Below, piece by piece: positions 33,600 to 45,619 of a stretch of 64,000 nt of DNA. The DNA comes from Malaya genurostris (taxonomy: Eukaryota > Arthropoda > Insecta > Diptera > Culicidae): contig NC_080572.1 in NCBI RefSeq assembly GCF_030247185.1, forward strand, positions 299,757,656-299,821,655, given 5' to 3'. A program made the position numbers and the translations under genes. The notes beneath the pieces were generated by a model that worked only from the letters and a program-made list of their open reading frames with translations, made no database searches and was not told the DNA's origin. Within the stretch, counting starts at the first letter, position 1, and every line of letters starts with the position of its first letter.

Positions 33600-35690
33600 C
33601 TACTTCCTTTCTCATCGTTCGCGTGTAATTTGTGAAGGGTGAGATATTGTTACCGTCACAATCAGCACGTACGCGAGCGAGAGCTACCTATACGTATCGC
33701 AACCTGTCATTTTGTGTTAGTTATTGGTACGGAGAAAAGCTCATTTACGACGTCGTTTTGAATTCCTTCACTTTCATTACTTCCCCTGTGCGAACCCCAA
33801 CTAGCTATAGTTTACTGTTCCGCTATCAGTGTAAGCAGCAGGTTCTAATTTGTCTAAGTGTACCGTCATGTGATTACGCGAGTTGCAGTTTAGTGTGAAA
33901 TTTGAATTATCGAAAATGGCGAGGTGGAATGCAAGACATCACCATCATCAACATCATCATCACAGCCAGTACTGCTTGTAAACTCGAACAAGAGATACCT
34001 GGCTTATGTGCTGGACGGAGTAGCCTGTGATCAGTGATCGAGCGAGGGTGTTTGGGTGGTAGTGCTGAGGTGTGGTGGACGTGGATCAGCTCAGTGTTGT
34101 TCAATCCAGTATTCAAACCGTGGGTAGTGATCAAGAGGAGAACGGTGCAAAGAAGTGTTGTGTAGTGCCTTGTGGGGAGCAGATTTTAGCCAAAAAATAA
34201 CGTGAAGAGTAGAAAGAAAAGCAAGCCTCATTCACGTACCATCAACAGAAGAACCGAAAAAAACCAACAAACGGCAACATACACCAAACGAGAAGAGTTA
34301 CGGTGAGAGCTGTGTGGTTGAACCGGCCGAAAGCAGAAAAAGTTATTGCCAGGCAAAACTCGTCGTAAAGTCGAAGAATGTAAGCATAATCCAAAGACTT
34401 GTTGGAATGAAGAAAGATGTCGTTTCTACAAGTATGAATATTATTATACAAAATGAATTCCGAAGAAAATATGCAAATTATTAGATGATCTAAGCGCGTT
34501 GTCTTTAGCTGTTGAAACTTGCTGCTATCGGATACGATCGCACCCAAGCAAGTTCTAGTTTATGTGCTGATCAACGATTGGGTTGACAAAACGGGGTGAC
34601 GAATGACGATAACGACGAAGTAAGATGACAAAAAGTGCAGTCCCTACTAAGCGTAACTTTAAACGGAATATTACTTGAGAATTTCCTAAAACCACAGAGA
34701 GAATGATGAAGTCAGTAGGCGGATTCAAAACGGGGGAAACACTTGATTACTATCAACAATAGACGCGCGTGAGAATTTCGTCAGGGAAACACAGATTTAA
34801 CAAGTACCGATTATGCATAGTGCGCGTATTTAAAAACGTTACGAAATGCATACTATTAAGCTATTTTGAACAGCAAACTCTGCATCACGAAGAACCACAA
34901 ATATTTTCATCAAACTGGTGACGGCCGTGCAGTTTACCTACAAAAAGAGCAACAACAATCGAAACCTGTTTATGTGGAGATTGGCAAATAGCAGTGCATA
35001 AACTGCCTAATGCTACGAACTGCCATAGGGTTTAGTGATTCACCTCATCTGAACCTGTATCGGCTATTGTCCGCCCATACTACAGCGACATATTTTTTCT
35101 ATGCCAAAACCGCGTTTTGCGCTCTATGCATCCGCTCGAGGTGTGTTCAATTAGTGGTCATGCATTTACGATTGGAAAATAGACTATAGTTTGAACTATG
35201 CACTGAAACTAGATCATTGATAAACCTTGACCTATGTGTGCTTCAGTAAATGGTTCACATGGTAAATTACTCTATGTTGTTTGAAAGAAACGATGCACCA
35301 GAAATCGAATACGAATACATCGTTCGGTTGTAACTAGCAGTAAGCAGTACAGCAAGATGACGTGACCTTTTGGTGCATCAGACCTCGAAATGTATATTCA
35401 AAATCGTAAACCCGCAAAAAGGCCTCTTCAGAGGGGAAAGAAGATATAGACATTGAAAGCAGTTTGTTAACTCGATCTGACCACCGACCGATGACGGTGT
35501 TCTGTTTTTTTTTTTGCAAACCATCACCAGTTCACGTAGCTAGCCACTATGTTGTACTCAGTTACAGTTTTATCCGGGTTCGCCGTCAACAAGGAAGGGG
35601 AGCTTGGAACTGCTTGAAAAAATCACACGCTGTGTTTGTGAGGTGGCGAGGCGTAAAACGGCCAGTTTCGTCAAGGTCAAAATCGTAATA
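33600..35690 (+). promoter_or_regulatory. non-repetitive island, possible promoter and long 5' UTR of a plus-strand gene
   Basis: The tract is less AT-rich than its surroundings, has no MITE structure and contains several initiator-like TCAGTG/TCAGTT motifs (for example near 33828). A good donor-like CG|GTGAGA lies near 34310. Many short upstream-type ORFs are present and no long frame. This is the usual look of a long untranslated first exon of an insect gene with distant coding exons, but no protein supports it. Confidence 0.3.
33916..33981 (+). CDS. histidine-rich small ORF (21 aa), doubtful
   Basis: ATG in a favourable insect context (cgaaaATGG), then MARWNARHHHHQHHHHSQYC with eight histidines in nine residues, stop at 33979-33981. 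It could be an upstream ORF in a 5' UTR. It could also be a first coding exon spliced at the gtaaac just before the stop, or chance from a CAT/CAC repeat. Confidence 0.2.
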   Translation: MARWNARHHHHQHHHHSQYCL

Positions 35691-37592
35691 ATTTAAATGC
35701 AATTATGTGTTTCTTCGGACAGCGCAATTGAACTATTTGAAACGTCCAGTACACTAGGATAACCCTTCTATTGGAGTACTCTTTCTGAATGATGAGAGAA
35801 AATATGTTTTTTTTCTATATTTGTTATAGTTAATATTTTTGCTTCGTCCCTAAATTTTCTTTATTTATCACAGTAAAAATTGTGATTTCCGCATTCACTT
35901 CCCATTCCTTCTAACTTCTAAGAAACAAAATTATCGACCGGTTAAACTAATTTGTGATTGAGTAATTTGGTTATGTCTGTTTTTGAATAGTTTTAACCAT
36001 GGACGGAATTTCCCGACTACTCACATTCAGAAAACCTAGGCTTTTTCGCCCACTTGAACACCGAGAAAACAGAACCAAAGCCATAATCGAAATGATAAAT
36101 TGTTTGTTTGAAATCTACCTGTTCCACTCACCAGTCGAACATTCATTCCTGTGCATATGTACATGAACCGTATAAAAAAACACAAGTTTGAAAATTCACA
36201 TAAAACGCAAAACTTAGTAAATTCGTATAGTTTTGAAAATTCGCTTTAAAAAAAACTCAAAACGAAGGAAAAATTAAACTTCTAGACCTGATGTTATCTT
36301 GAAGTTTTTTTTAAATATCGATTTTGCGATATTAGGATTTCTGGAATCGAAAGTTTTTCTTTGGTGTCGAAGGTTTTAGAAATGCATGAAACGTTGAGAT
36401 CCGATGTTATCTTAAACACGCTTTTGACAAATACGTCAAATATGATTATAACAGAATTCCAGAAGACCATAGTTCTACACGGTCCGTGGTGATGTCGTCG
36501 AAAAAAAAACCCTTCTTGATTTACCTAATGGTGTAATAGTTCCTATATCTTGCCATATAAATATTCTCATTTAAACATTTATACAGATTATGAAATCTGC
36601 CATTAGTATTGCGAGCTTATCTAATAACCTAATAGTAGCTTCAAAAAAGTCTTTCGAAATCGACTGAGGTATCTCAGATGACGCATTTAAAAAGCAGTAT
36701 ATTTGGTACCGGTGTATTACTTGAAGGACACGATACAAACGCAGAGACCAGTCCTCTAAACAAGTAAAAATTCGTTGCAGAACAGACTTTACATTAGTAC
36801 CTGTTCTCTATGGTACAAAGTCAACGGAATCGATCTTGTATCCATGTGAAGAATGAATTCTTCAAATTCTGTCCCAAGAGCAGTTCAATTGAAACTTTTG
36901 GGGCCCCGACGAAGGCATATTTGCCGAAACATGTCAAGGCTAGTTCAAGGGTTCTATTGACCCTACGAATCCTTCCAGTTCGGGGTCTGGGTCTGTGCTG
37001 AAGCAAATGAGCAACATATGGTCGAATTTATCTATCACCATCATTATTGAGAGATAGCACAACGAAAACAAAAATGAAATAGGTTTCATTAACAAGATTT
37101 TTAGCCAAAAACTCATGAGAAGTGTCAAAGCAATACAATCCAATAAATAGCTAAAAAGGATTGTCTTGTTGAAACTGCTTGCAAATTGTTTAGATGTTTT
37201 TCGCATGTTTTAAATATCCATATATAAATTTCTAAACCGATATGTAAAAATGCCGTAAACTCTTAGTGAAAAGTATATTTATTCAGAATTTGTGCGCATT
37301 TGATGCGATTGTGCGTAATAATGTTTTTACGTGGAACAGTGAAGTGAGTTTCGAATGTTTCACTTTATTTGTAGATGTCAAACAAAGTTTTTCGTTTCTT
37401 CCCACCTTCCAGGCTACACCGTCTGGTGTACTACTTGTATTCAGTTTTTGTTTTCCGAATGCTCAAAGTTTTCAATGAGAGAATCGATTTCGTGAAGTCA
37501 AATGAAGAAAACAGCGGTTTAGAAAAAAAAAATTTAAAAAGAAGTTTATGTTTCGTGTATGTCTTTTCCTCCAATACAACATCGTAACTATA
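35691..37592. other. intergenic, nothing recognised
   Basis: Short frames only. At 36810-37001 (+) a 63-codon frame from an ATG has no recognisable domain. Confidence 0.4.
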
Positions 37593-40174
37593 GGGACCGT
37601 GCACGATAACAAGTAGCGCCATTAGTGACGAATAGGCGAAAAAACTCTACCATAGTTTTACAGTTACCTAAGTCCACGCCGAATAAAATAGTCAAAAACC
37701 TGTTTTAATACAATATAGTGGTGTAATGATCCTTTTCTCACATCAATCATATTCTCATATATAATACTAAAAATATTTCGATTCTTAAAATAAACCAAAG
37801 AGATTGTTTGTGCATTAACTAGTATAACCTACAGAATGAAACAGTTCTCTGACATCGATGAGAAAACGAAGTTAGTTCCACTATTGTAGGTATTTCGGGC
37901 ACTAGAACCCGAGAACGTATAATCGAAGTTGGTTCGTATGGCCATCTACTAACATGATTTTAATTGCAACCGAAAAATATGCTTAATTTTCGGTAGGAGC
38001 ATAAGATCATTCATTTGAACCTAAGATTAGGAATACCGGACTAAGTCTAAAAGTAAGTGAGATCCTTGTTTGAGTGTATGACTATTATCTGCCGTCGTTA
38101 TTCGAAAACCAGGAATACTTTCGAGACCAATTTAGAAAACTTTTTTCGTTTCGACTCTTCAAGTGACGGTACACAATTTTTAACACACTTTGCCCTATCA
38201 TTCCGGAACCGAAAGTCGCATCCGGATGAAATTCAAAAATTCCGTGTAGAACCATGAGACCTTTCATTTGAATCTTAATTGGTCAACATCGATTAAGTCA
38301 TTTTCGAGAAACACGCACATATATACATTGCTCAGCTCGACGAACTGAGTGGAATGGCATATGACACTTGGCCAATTTTTACTAGTCGATTTTCAAGTGA
38401 TTGTAAAGGGTGATTTTTTAAGAGCTTGAGAACTTTTTTAAACAATAAAACGCATAAAATTTGCAAAATCTCATCGGTTCTTTATTTTAAACGTTAGATT
38501 GGTACATGACATTTACTTTTTGAAGATAATTTCATTTAAATGTTGACCGCGGCTGCGTCTTAGGTGGTCCATTCGGAAAGTCCAATTTTGGGCAACTTTT
38601 TCGAGCATTTCGGCCGGAATAGCCCGAATTTCTTCGGAAATGTTGTCTTCCAAAGCTGGAATAGTTACTGGCTTATTTCTGTAGACTTTAGACTTGACGT
38701 AGCCCCACAAAAAATAGTCTAAAGGCGTCAAATCGCATGATCTTGGTGGCCAACTTACCGGTCCATTTCTTGAGATGAATTGTTCTCCGAAGTTTTCCCT
38801 CAAAATGGCCATAGAATCGCGAGCTGTGTGGCATGTAGCGCCATCTTGTTGAAACCACATGTCAACCAAGTTCAGTTCTTCCATTTTTGGCAACAAAAAG
38901 TTTGTTAGCATCGAACGATAGCGATCGCCATTCACTGTAACGTTGCGTCCAACAGCATCTTTGAAAAATACGGTCCAATGATTCCACCAGCGTACAAACC
39001 ACACCAAACAGTGCATTTTTCGGGATGCATGGGCAGTTCTTGAACGGCTTCTGGTTGCTCTTCACTCCAAATGCGGCAATTTTGCTTATTTACGTAGCCA
39101 TTCAACCAGAAATGAGCCTCATCGCTGAACAAAATTTGTCGATAAAAAAGCGAATTTTCCGAATGGACCACCTAAGACGCAGCCGCGGTCAACATTTAAA
39201 TGAAATTATCTTCAAAAAGTAAATGTCATGTACCAATCTAACGTTTAAAATAAAGAACCGATGAGATTTTGCAAATTTTATGCGTTTTATTGTTTAAAAA
39301 AGTTCTCAAGCTCTTAAAAAATCACACTTTATAACTTTTCTATATGAGAAAGGCAAAACAGTTCAGCGTTTCAATAAAATGATTATTTGTTATTAGTTTC
39401 GTGACTCGTATTTTCAATATACGTCAAACTGGCTACTCGTGAGATTGCTAGCATTTTTACGATTACAATTTATTTTCTTCCTCCATTCTAAGAGTATGGA
39501 CCATCCTGCGAATTATTTGAACTTTTAGTTAAAATTTGACAGTCGGGCAGTTATTTTTTATCGAGTAGTTAAATTTATCTAAAACTGTGGCCCGTTTCAA
39601 AGTTTGACGGATGGAAAGTTATTTGGGTTTATTTTGCTCTGAAAATAAAGTAATAGCAAGTGGTGTAATAATTTCAATTCAGCGAAAGGAAGAATAACTT
39701 CGAGATAAACTTACTTCATTTAAAAAATATTTAAACTTTTTATTGGGGTATTTTCTTTGAGTGAAAGTATAAAAAGAAATTACACAGAAGCAATTTTTAC
39801 AGCAAGATATTTTTCAGTGTTTCCGGTCAAGTCGATTAAAAAAACATTTAATGTGATGAGAATATCGTTTGAGTGTTTGAGTTTGAGTGAATATGACAAA
39901 TATTATACACAAATACAACTGCAATGACAGAAAAATACATGGCCGTATTTAGATACAGAATGAATAATTCGATTCAAAATTTAATAGTCAGTCGATGTTG
40001 AACAATCGTTCGCACCCCACGCGAATAGTTCCATAGGGTTTGGAAAAAAATCCGCAGAGGAAATACGCTAGAAAGTATTTTCAAACTCAGTTATTATTAG
40101 CATTATTTTTTCCACTCGCCGCCTCGTGCGCTGTCGTCGCCGGGCCACTAAACCACGCCCTCGTGCACGGTCCC
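37593..40174. mobile_element. non-autonomous transposon with gggaccgtgcacga ends
   Basis: Starts gggaccgtgcacga and ends tcgtgcacggtccc (14-bp perfect inverted ends), flanked on both sides by TATA (37589-37592 and 40175-40178). 2582 bp including the later 924-bp mariner derivative at 38406-39329. No transposase of its own. Whether TATA is the target duplication or part of the repeat cannot be decided here. Confidence 0.65.
38406..39329 (-). mobile_element. self-inverted DD41D mariner derivative, copy 1 (924 bp)
   Basis: Flanked by TA (38404-38405, 39330-39331). The two ends are inverted repeats of 174 bp (38406-38579 and 39156-39329). They include the last 20 or so codons of the transposase (FRMDHLRRSRGQHLNEIIFK), which therefore appear on both strands. 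Between them lies the C-terminal two-thirds of a transposase on the minus strand (38513-39171) with FSDEAHFW, QQDGATCH and CDLTPLDYFLWG; 41 residues lie between the second and third catalytic Asp. The N-terminal DNA-binding domain is missing, and a one-base deletion in an A run near 38966 splits the frame. It cannot encode an active enzyme. Confidence 0.88.
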
Positions 40175-40854
40175 TATAGCTGCAGATTGCAGAAGCCAAT
40201 TCAACCATTCATGTTGGTTGAACATTTTATTTTTCTAATTCAACTGAAAAATTAGTTGAATGGAAATGGAGTGTGCCTTAGCTAAGAAATGACAACACGT
40301 TTAATTGGTGAATTCAACTAAAAAAAGCCATTTTGACTAATATTTTATTATTATTATTATTACCCGATATAAAATAAAAACAACTTTTACCAGTACCCTA
40401 AGATGCCAAGTGCTAAAAAAATTAAATCTGGTCCTTTCGGAAGAAAAAGTCGGGTAAAATCTGACATCATGCCCCCAGGCCCGGACTTTTTCAGGGAGGT
40501 CCGGAAATTCGAAGATTCAAAAGTGTTTCTCTTTTTCTTCATAATCAAATCATTCATTGGGACCTTTTTTTTGCTCGTTCAAACTGGACATGGAGTGAAG
40601 TCTTTTTTGTTTGCTCATTGAGCGAATGGGGACCCGTATTACATTCCACCCAGGCCCGTTTTTTTTCTCTATGCTGTCCTGCATGTATATATTTGACAAT
40701 TTTGAACCATCTGTTCCGAGTTATTCAAATGAAACTGAGAAATTTGAGATTTCATAAGTAGATAATTTGATAATCAGGCGAGAGATCTGGTTTGTTAGAG
40801 TGTCTGTCGAAATGAGAAAAATCTGGCGAATTCCAGATAAACCTGGAACATTGG
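40175..40854. other. intergenic, nothing recognised
   Basis: Short frames only; includes an attatt microsatellite at about 40345. Confidence 0.4.
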
Positions 40855-41060
40855 CAACTCTGCCCGTACCCGAACCCGACCCTACCTGTACTCGATCCAA
40901 ACCCGAAAAAAATTCCAAAACCCAACCAAATTTTTTTACCCGACCCCGATTCGTACCCGTTGAAAATGAAGAAATCGGGCACCCGTAGCCGACAAACAGA
41001 TTTTTTTCTGTACCCGAACCCGACCAATACCCGTCGGGTCGGGTTTCGGGTACAAATACC
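40855..41060. repeat. degenerate ACCCGA-type tandem repeat
   Basis: Roughly 200 bp built of variants of tacccgaacccgacc on the plus strand, ending in the inverted form gggtcgggtttcgggt near 41036-41052. The overlapping ORFs on both strands follow from the repeat. Confidence 0.7.
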
Positions 41061-41192
41061 AGAAACTCGACCATCTTTATTAGGTAGCCCAGCAATCGCT
41101 TAAGGGCTCTTGCGTTCTAGCTTGCATGCAATTGTAATTCATGCTTACCAAATTTGACGCAACGATGATTTTTAACTTATATGTTTTGCAAC

Positions 41193-41310
41193 GTTGCCAG
41201 GTATACCGATTTATCGGTATTTATACAGATATTTGACTTCTATACCGCAATACAGATATGTACTCCCAAAATACCGATAATTCACGGATCGTACAGATAA
41301 ACACCAATTT
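41193..41310 (+). repeat. dispersed repeat V, copy 2
   Basis: Same module as 25068-25200 (gccaggtataccgatttat, aaaataccgataattca). Confidence 0.6.
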
Positions 41311-42425
41311 TCGTTGATAGCATGGATATACAGAAGAAAAGGTTGTTAAGAGACCTTTTTTTGCTCACCAAAATGAGCTTTGGTGACATTTCCGCGAATT
41401 TATGTTGACGAGATTCTGATACCGATAGATAGATTTTTGCGCCGAATACTGATTTTTGGAAAAATGACCTGACAACGCTGATGCTTTGTACAGTTTTTAT
41501 TTAAGAAGAATGTCTGTGCTCTGTGATGTCACGTCGTACTGTAATAGAGTATAATAGAATTAGTATTAATTATGGAGGATTTCATCTTGTAGTACAACCG
41601 TTTCTCACTAGAAACGCTGTTAGTGTCTCAGTACAATGGGAAATCTATGTTTATTTGATTTATGATTACATTACTATTATACTGGAGAATCTAGGTTTAT
41701 TTTATTTATGATGTTAGAGAGATGAATAAGAGTGACTGCATTTTATGAGACACAAGAAGTATTGATCCAAATATTGACCGGAACTACAAGATGAAATCCT
41801 CCATAATTTATACAAATACAAATTACAATTGGGAAATTCCGTTGTCGAAATGTCAAACAACTTTGTCCGTCCTACTAATGATCTCTATTTACGGGAAGTG
41901 ATCAGCAATCAAATCGAATCTTCATGACTACTTCTAAATACAATAGTCTTGAAACGCAAGCCAAATTCACATGCAAAGTCATTACTTATATGCATTAATA
42001 ATCACGCGCACTTTAACAATATAAAATCATCTAAGGGCATGTGATATATTTGAATTCTAATACAGCGCAGTTAAGTTATCGTTTTACGTAATGTAATGTA
42101 ATTAAAACCAAAAATAAATAATTTGACTGTCTATACAGGTATACTAAAAAAGTTGCAAACTGTTTTTGTCATTAGTGCCAATCTTGTTAAAAATAAGCTT
42201 TCGTTTGATATCTATTGATATATACTAATTATATATTTTCTAGTATTAGTAATGACGTCTTGAGTCGTTGGAAGTATAATGATTATTTTTTATTATTTTT
42301 GAATTTTAATCAAGTAATTTAAAGCAACAATAACGCATACATTATCACACTTACTTCAACACAAGTGTTGCGTTTTGCGCTACCTTACTTCGCAATCTGG
42401 CGTGGCATCAATAAATAGGTATGTG
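41311..42425. other. intergenic, nothing recognised
   Basis: AT-rich, no gene features. Confidence 0.4.
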
Positions 42426-42900
42426 GGGTAGGTTGAGTTCAGCTCGTCTTCAATGCGCCGTTCGTTGTGAGGCTGAGAGCGGTGTCTGTCTGAGCTCGGG
42501 GACCGGCTTAACCACTACTACAGTTGACCAGTCGGGTTCCGGCGAAGTGCGGTTGGAAAGTACATAATGCACAAATGACCATGAGCGACGGCGTCGTCGT
42601 CGTTGTCGTCATCGGACCAGCCCAAGCCAGACGCCGACATGCAGACATTTCAAAAGTGGTTTCAATTTCGTTGCGACGATTGCCACGCGCAGAGAAAGTT
42701 CTCTTGCTTATTTTCCTTGCTTCGCATCGAAAAAAAAGAAGATTCCAGTGCAATGCGGTTTGTTGTGCTTTTTGGGGGTTTCCGATTGGAATCGGAACAG
42801 TTGTAATGGATATAATTACGGATTCAGTGATGGGCTTTAGCGTGTGAACCAAAAGTGATGGATTGCTGTGCAAATACTGCGAAGCACGAAACACACCTTT
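42426..42900. promoter_or_regulatory. GC-richer non-repetitive island, possible promoter/first exon
   Basis: A sharp local rise in GC and absence of repeats, with a GTC/GTT run at about 42590-42610. Overlapping frames are open on both strands, none with an ATG-started, recognisable protein. It resembles an insect promoter with a 5' UTR. Orientation is uncertain; an initiator-like ttcagctcg near 42439 favours plus. Confidence 0.3.
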
Positions 42901-44663
42901 GGAATTATTGGTGCTTGTCTTGGTATGAATGCAATCTAATCCTATCGAGTTATTTGAGAATAGACGAGAGCGAAATGCATATCGAGATCATACTTTATTG
43001 TATGCCTTGAAGTTCAATGCATTCACTTTTCTATGAAATTTTATATTCTAAAATATTTCAGATTTTTTTGTGGAAACACAACGTCAATCACGGAAATATT
43101 TTTTTCACAAAATAATTATAATTATTTAATTGATTCGTACGAATGCAACTCCCAAGCATACCTAACGGAACTGTATCAGATGTTCAAGTTGAAATGCATC
43201 TCTTCCCAACAGATCTTTTCAGTAATAATGATCTGATGTGAGATTTGCCATCTGTTAAGCATTCTCTGTTTTCGTTGTTACTCACAATAGCGTCGAATTT
43301 TGTATCGAACCCCCAATTTTTTGGCGCTTCGCTATCAATTCGAAATAAATATCGTTCATTAGATGTACGTAAACCACGGAGCGATTTTTTAAGGTTTATT
43401 TAGACTGTAAACTATTTTGCGAGTGATTTTAACTTTTAGTTGAAGTTTTTTTGATAGTTATTTTTTATCGAGTAGTTAAATTTGACTACAACTAGGGAAT
43501 TCAATGAATGGAATGTAAATTGGATTAACCACACAAAAAAAATTATCGAGGGATTTTTATTTGATTGATAATACAAAAGTATTTTTACCAAATTTATGAA
43601 ACTTACACTTTTTACAATTTTTTTTGCGTTTAAAAGAACTATCGAATGAATAACCACTCGTCTGTCACATTTTAAAACCAAACATTAACGAGCCTAGGTG
43701 CAGTTCTAGGTGCCTAAATTAGTTAGTTTTAAAATTTAAATCTGAAAATTTCAACAACAAAAACATACAGGGTTGTGTACGAGACCCGACCGATCACGAT
43801 GACATTAAAAATGCACAAGCGACCTTCTCTTATACAGATTTTCTTACAAACGAACACACACATTGAAAATCATTGCAGCTCGTGCGAGGCGGACTGCACA
43901 TTAGGTAAACCCGCTTAGAATGTCCATTTGCTGGTGCGCACAAGCAACCTTCTGTACGGTATTATCGAACAGCACCAAGTGCAAGCCGGTTCAATACTGA
44001 ACACTGCAAACCGTGCAGTAGATTTTTCATCGAGCGAATGGCTAAGCGAGTATTTCAACCATCCGCTCTGCATGAAGGCAAGCGTTGACTGAGTAAAACA
44101 ATGTGACATCCTATATTTACAGATTCTGTTCTGTTGCGAAAGTTCATACTGTGCAGAACGGTAGGTTATCATTTTCATGCATGATGCGAAGCCTCCCCAT
44201 ACCGATCAAAGCAAAACTGCTACTGAATCAAATGCGAGGTGGAAGGCAACGATTAAAACCGTTGGCCGTGTTACAGGAATCAAGAGGATGACATTATTAT
44301 GGCTAGTGCAAAAAAAGCTCAATTCGAACCAATTTTCCAATGGTTTACTATTGAAATACTAAAACGACGTTGCAATACATGTTTTAGTTAAATGTTTCCG
44401 AATCGATTGGTACAGGCTAAATTAATATTGTCGAGTTTCAGAGACATTTTGCCGAAGTTTGTCGAGCTGGAATCTCATTAAATGCATCTAGTAAAACGAA
44501 CTTTATCCACCTAGCAGTAAGATGATACCTTTTTTAAAAAATCCACATGTTGTCTACATCAGTATTCGTCTGTCTCTTAAAAAATGTGACTAGAAAAAAT
44601 GGTACTCAAAATGAATAGGACAAAATATGTATTACAATAAACAAGACAATTCCAGTAAATATA
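42901..44663. other. intergenic; one short duplicated block
   Basis: 43425-43500 shares ttattttttatcgagtagtt and neighbouring sequence with 39525-39600. Around 44515 the motif agtaagatgatacctttttt recurs at 60450. No gene recognised. Confidence 0.4.
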
Positions 44664-45389
44664 GGGGAAGGTGTTCGTTTTCCGGCACCCCATCGTAACT
44701 TTTGACAGAAAGCAGATAGCGTCGTTCCGACAAATGTCATGTGTGTGTAATATCAGGACGTTCTGTATGTGCCAAATTGCGAAGCAAACATACGCTTGTA
44801 CTTTTTGCTGCGTTCAAAATAAACTTTAATTGCGTGAAAATCAACAAAAAATTTTTTTCTGACATTTATCGTATCATAAATTAAAGAGCATCAATCGGAA
44901 AGGTAAGTTTTTTGAATATTTGTAAGATGAAATCGATCTATTTCTCGATTTAACACAGGATGCTATCAAAATTTTCACAACCGAAGATTTTTTTTGTCAA
45001 TTTTAAAATGTCTACCGATTTCGGTTACCGGCACGCCATTTTTTTCGACAAATCGTAAACAAATTGTCAGTGATATGCAGGCTGAGACAAAGCAAGCCAA
45101 AGTTTTGGCCAAACGGCGTTTTTTTTATTTGAATAACTGCAGTCTTTATTATTCCATTTTTAGTGAAATTTATTGGGGTGCCGGAAACCGAACACCTTTT
45201 TTGAAATTAACAGAATTTATCGCTTTACTAAATTGATAATAAATTTAGTTTTAGTCAACTTAGTTTCTTTATCAGTTGTTAGCTAGGGACTTTAGCTTTC
45301 CATTTATGTATAGATGTCCGCATAATATGCACTAAGTCAGAAGCTATGAGCTTAGAATAAAAGGGTGCCGGTATCCGAACACTCTCTCT
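44664..45389. mobile_element. TA-flanked MITE with gtgttcg..ttccggcaccc ends
   Basis: The left end has gtgttcgttttccggcaccc, the right end gggtgccggtatccgaacac, inverted, each followed outwards by a G/A-rich stretch and TA (44662-44663, 45390-45391). A further inverted pair (taccggcacgcc, 45023; gtgccggaaaccgaacacc, 45178) lies inside. 726 bp, non-coding. Confidence 0.7.
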
Positions 45390-45469
45390 TACATATATTC
45401 ATTATTATACAGGATGGGCCATATAAAGACATACCGCGTTGAAAGCGTCATTCCAAGACGCAGATAAAC

Positions 45470-45619
45470 CAAGCTCAACTCAAAGACAACATACGACGTG
45501 AAATCGCCGCCAAATCGACTGATACTTTGGCCAAAACGATGGACAACACCCAAAAAAGGGCACATTTTGTACTCAAGGCCAAAGGTGGCCATTTATGCGA
45601 TATCATTTTCAAAAAATAG
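45470..45619 (+). pseudogene. Tc1/mariner-type transposase C-terminal fragment
   Basis: Fifty codons ending in a stop at 45617-45619: QAQLKDNIRREIAAKSTD and KAKGGHLCDIIFKK, the typical C-terminus of mariner-like transposases (I...I..I..., then GGHL.DIIFK). The rest of the gene is absent. The sequence just upstream, tacaggatgggccatataaa, looks like a terminal repeat, so this may be another deletion derivative keeping only its 3' end. It differs from the DD41D elements at 38.4 and 62.1 kb. Confidence 0.7.

Noticed and set aside
42508..42894. 128-codon minus-strand frame in the GC-rich island
   Set aside because: Equally long frames are open on the other strand, Thr/Val runs come from a simple repeat, and no domain is recognisable.
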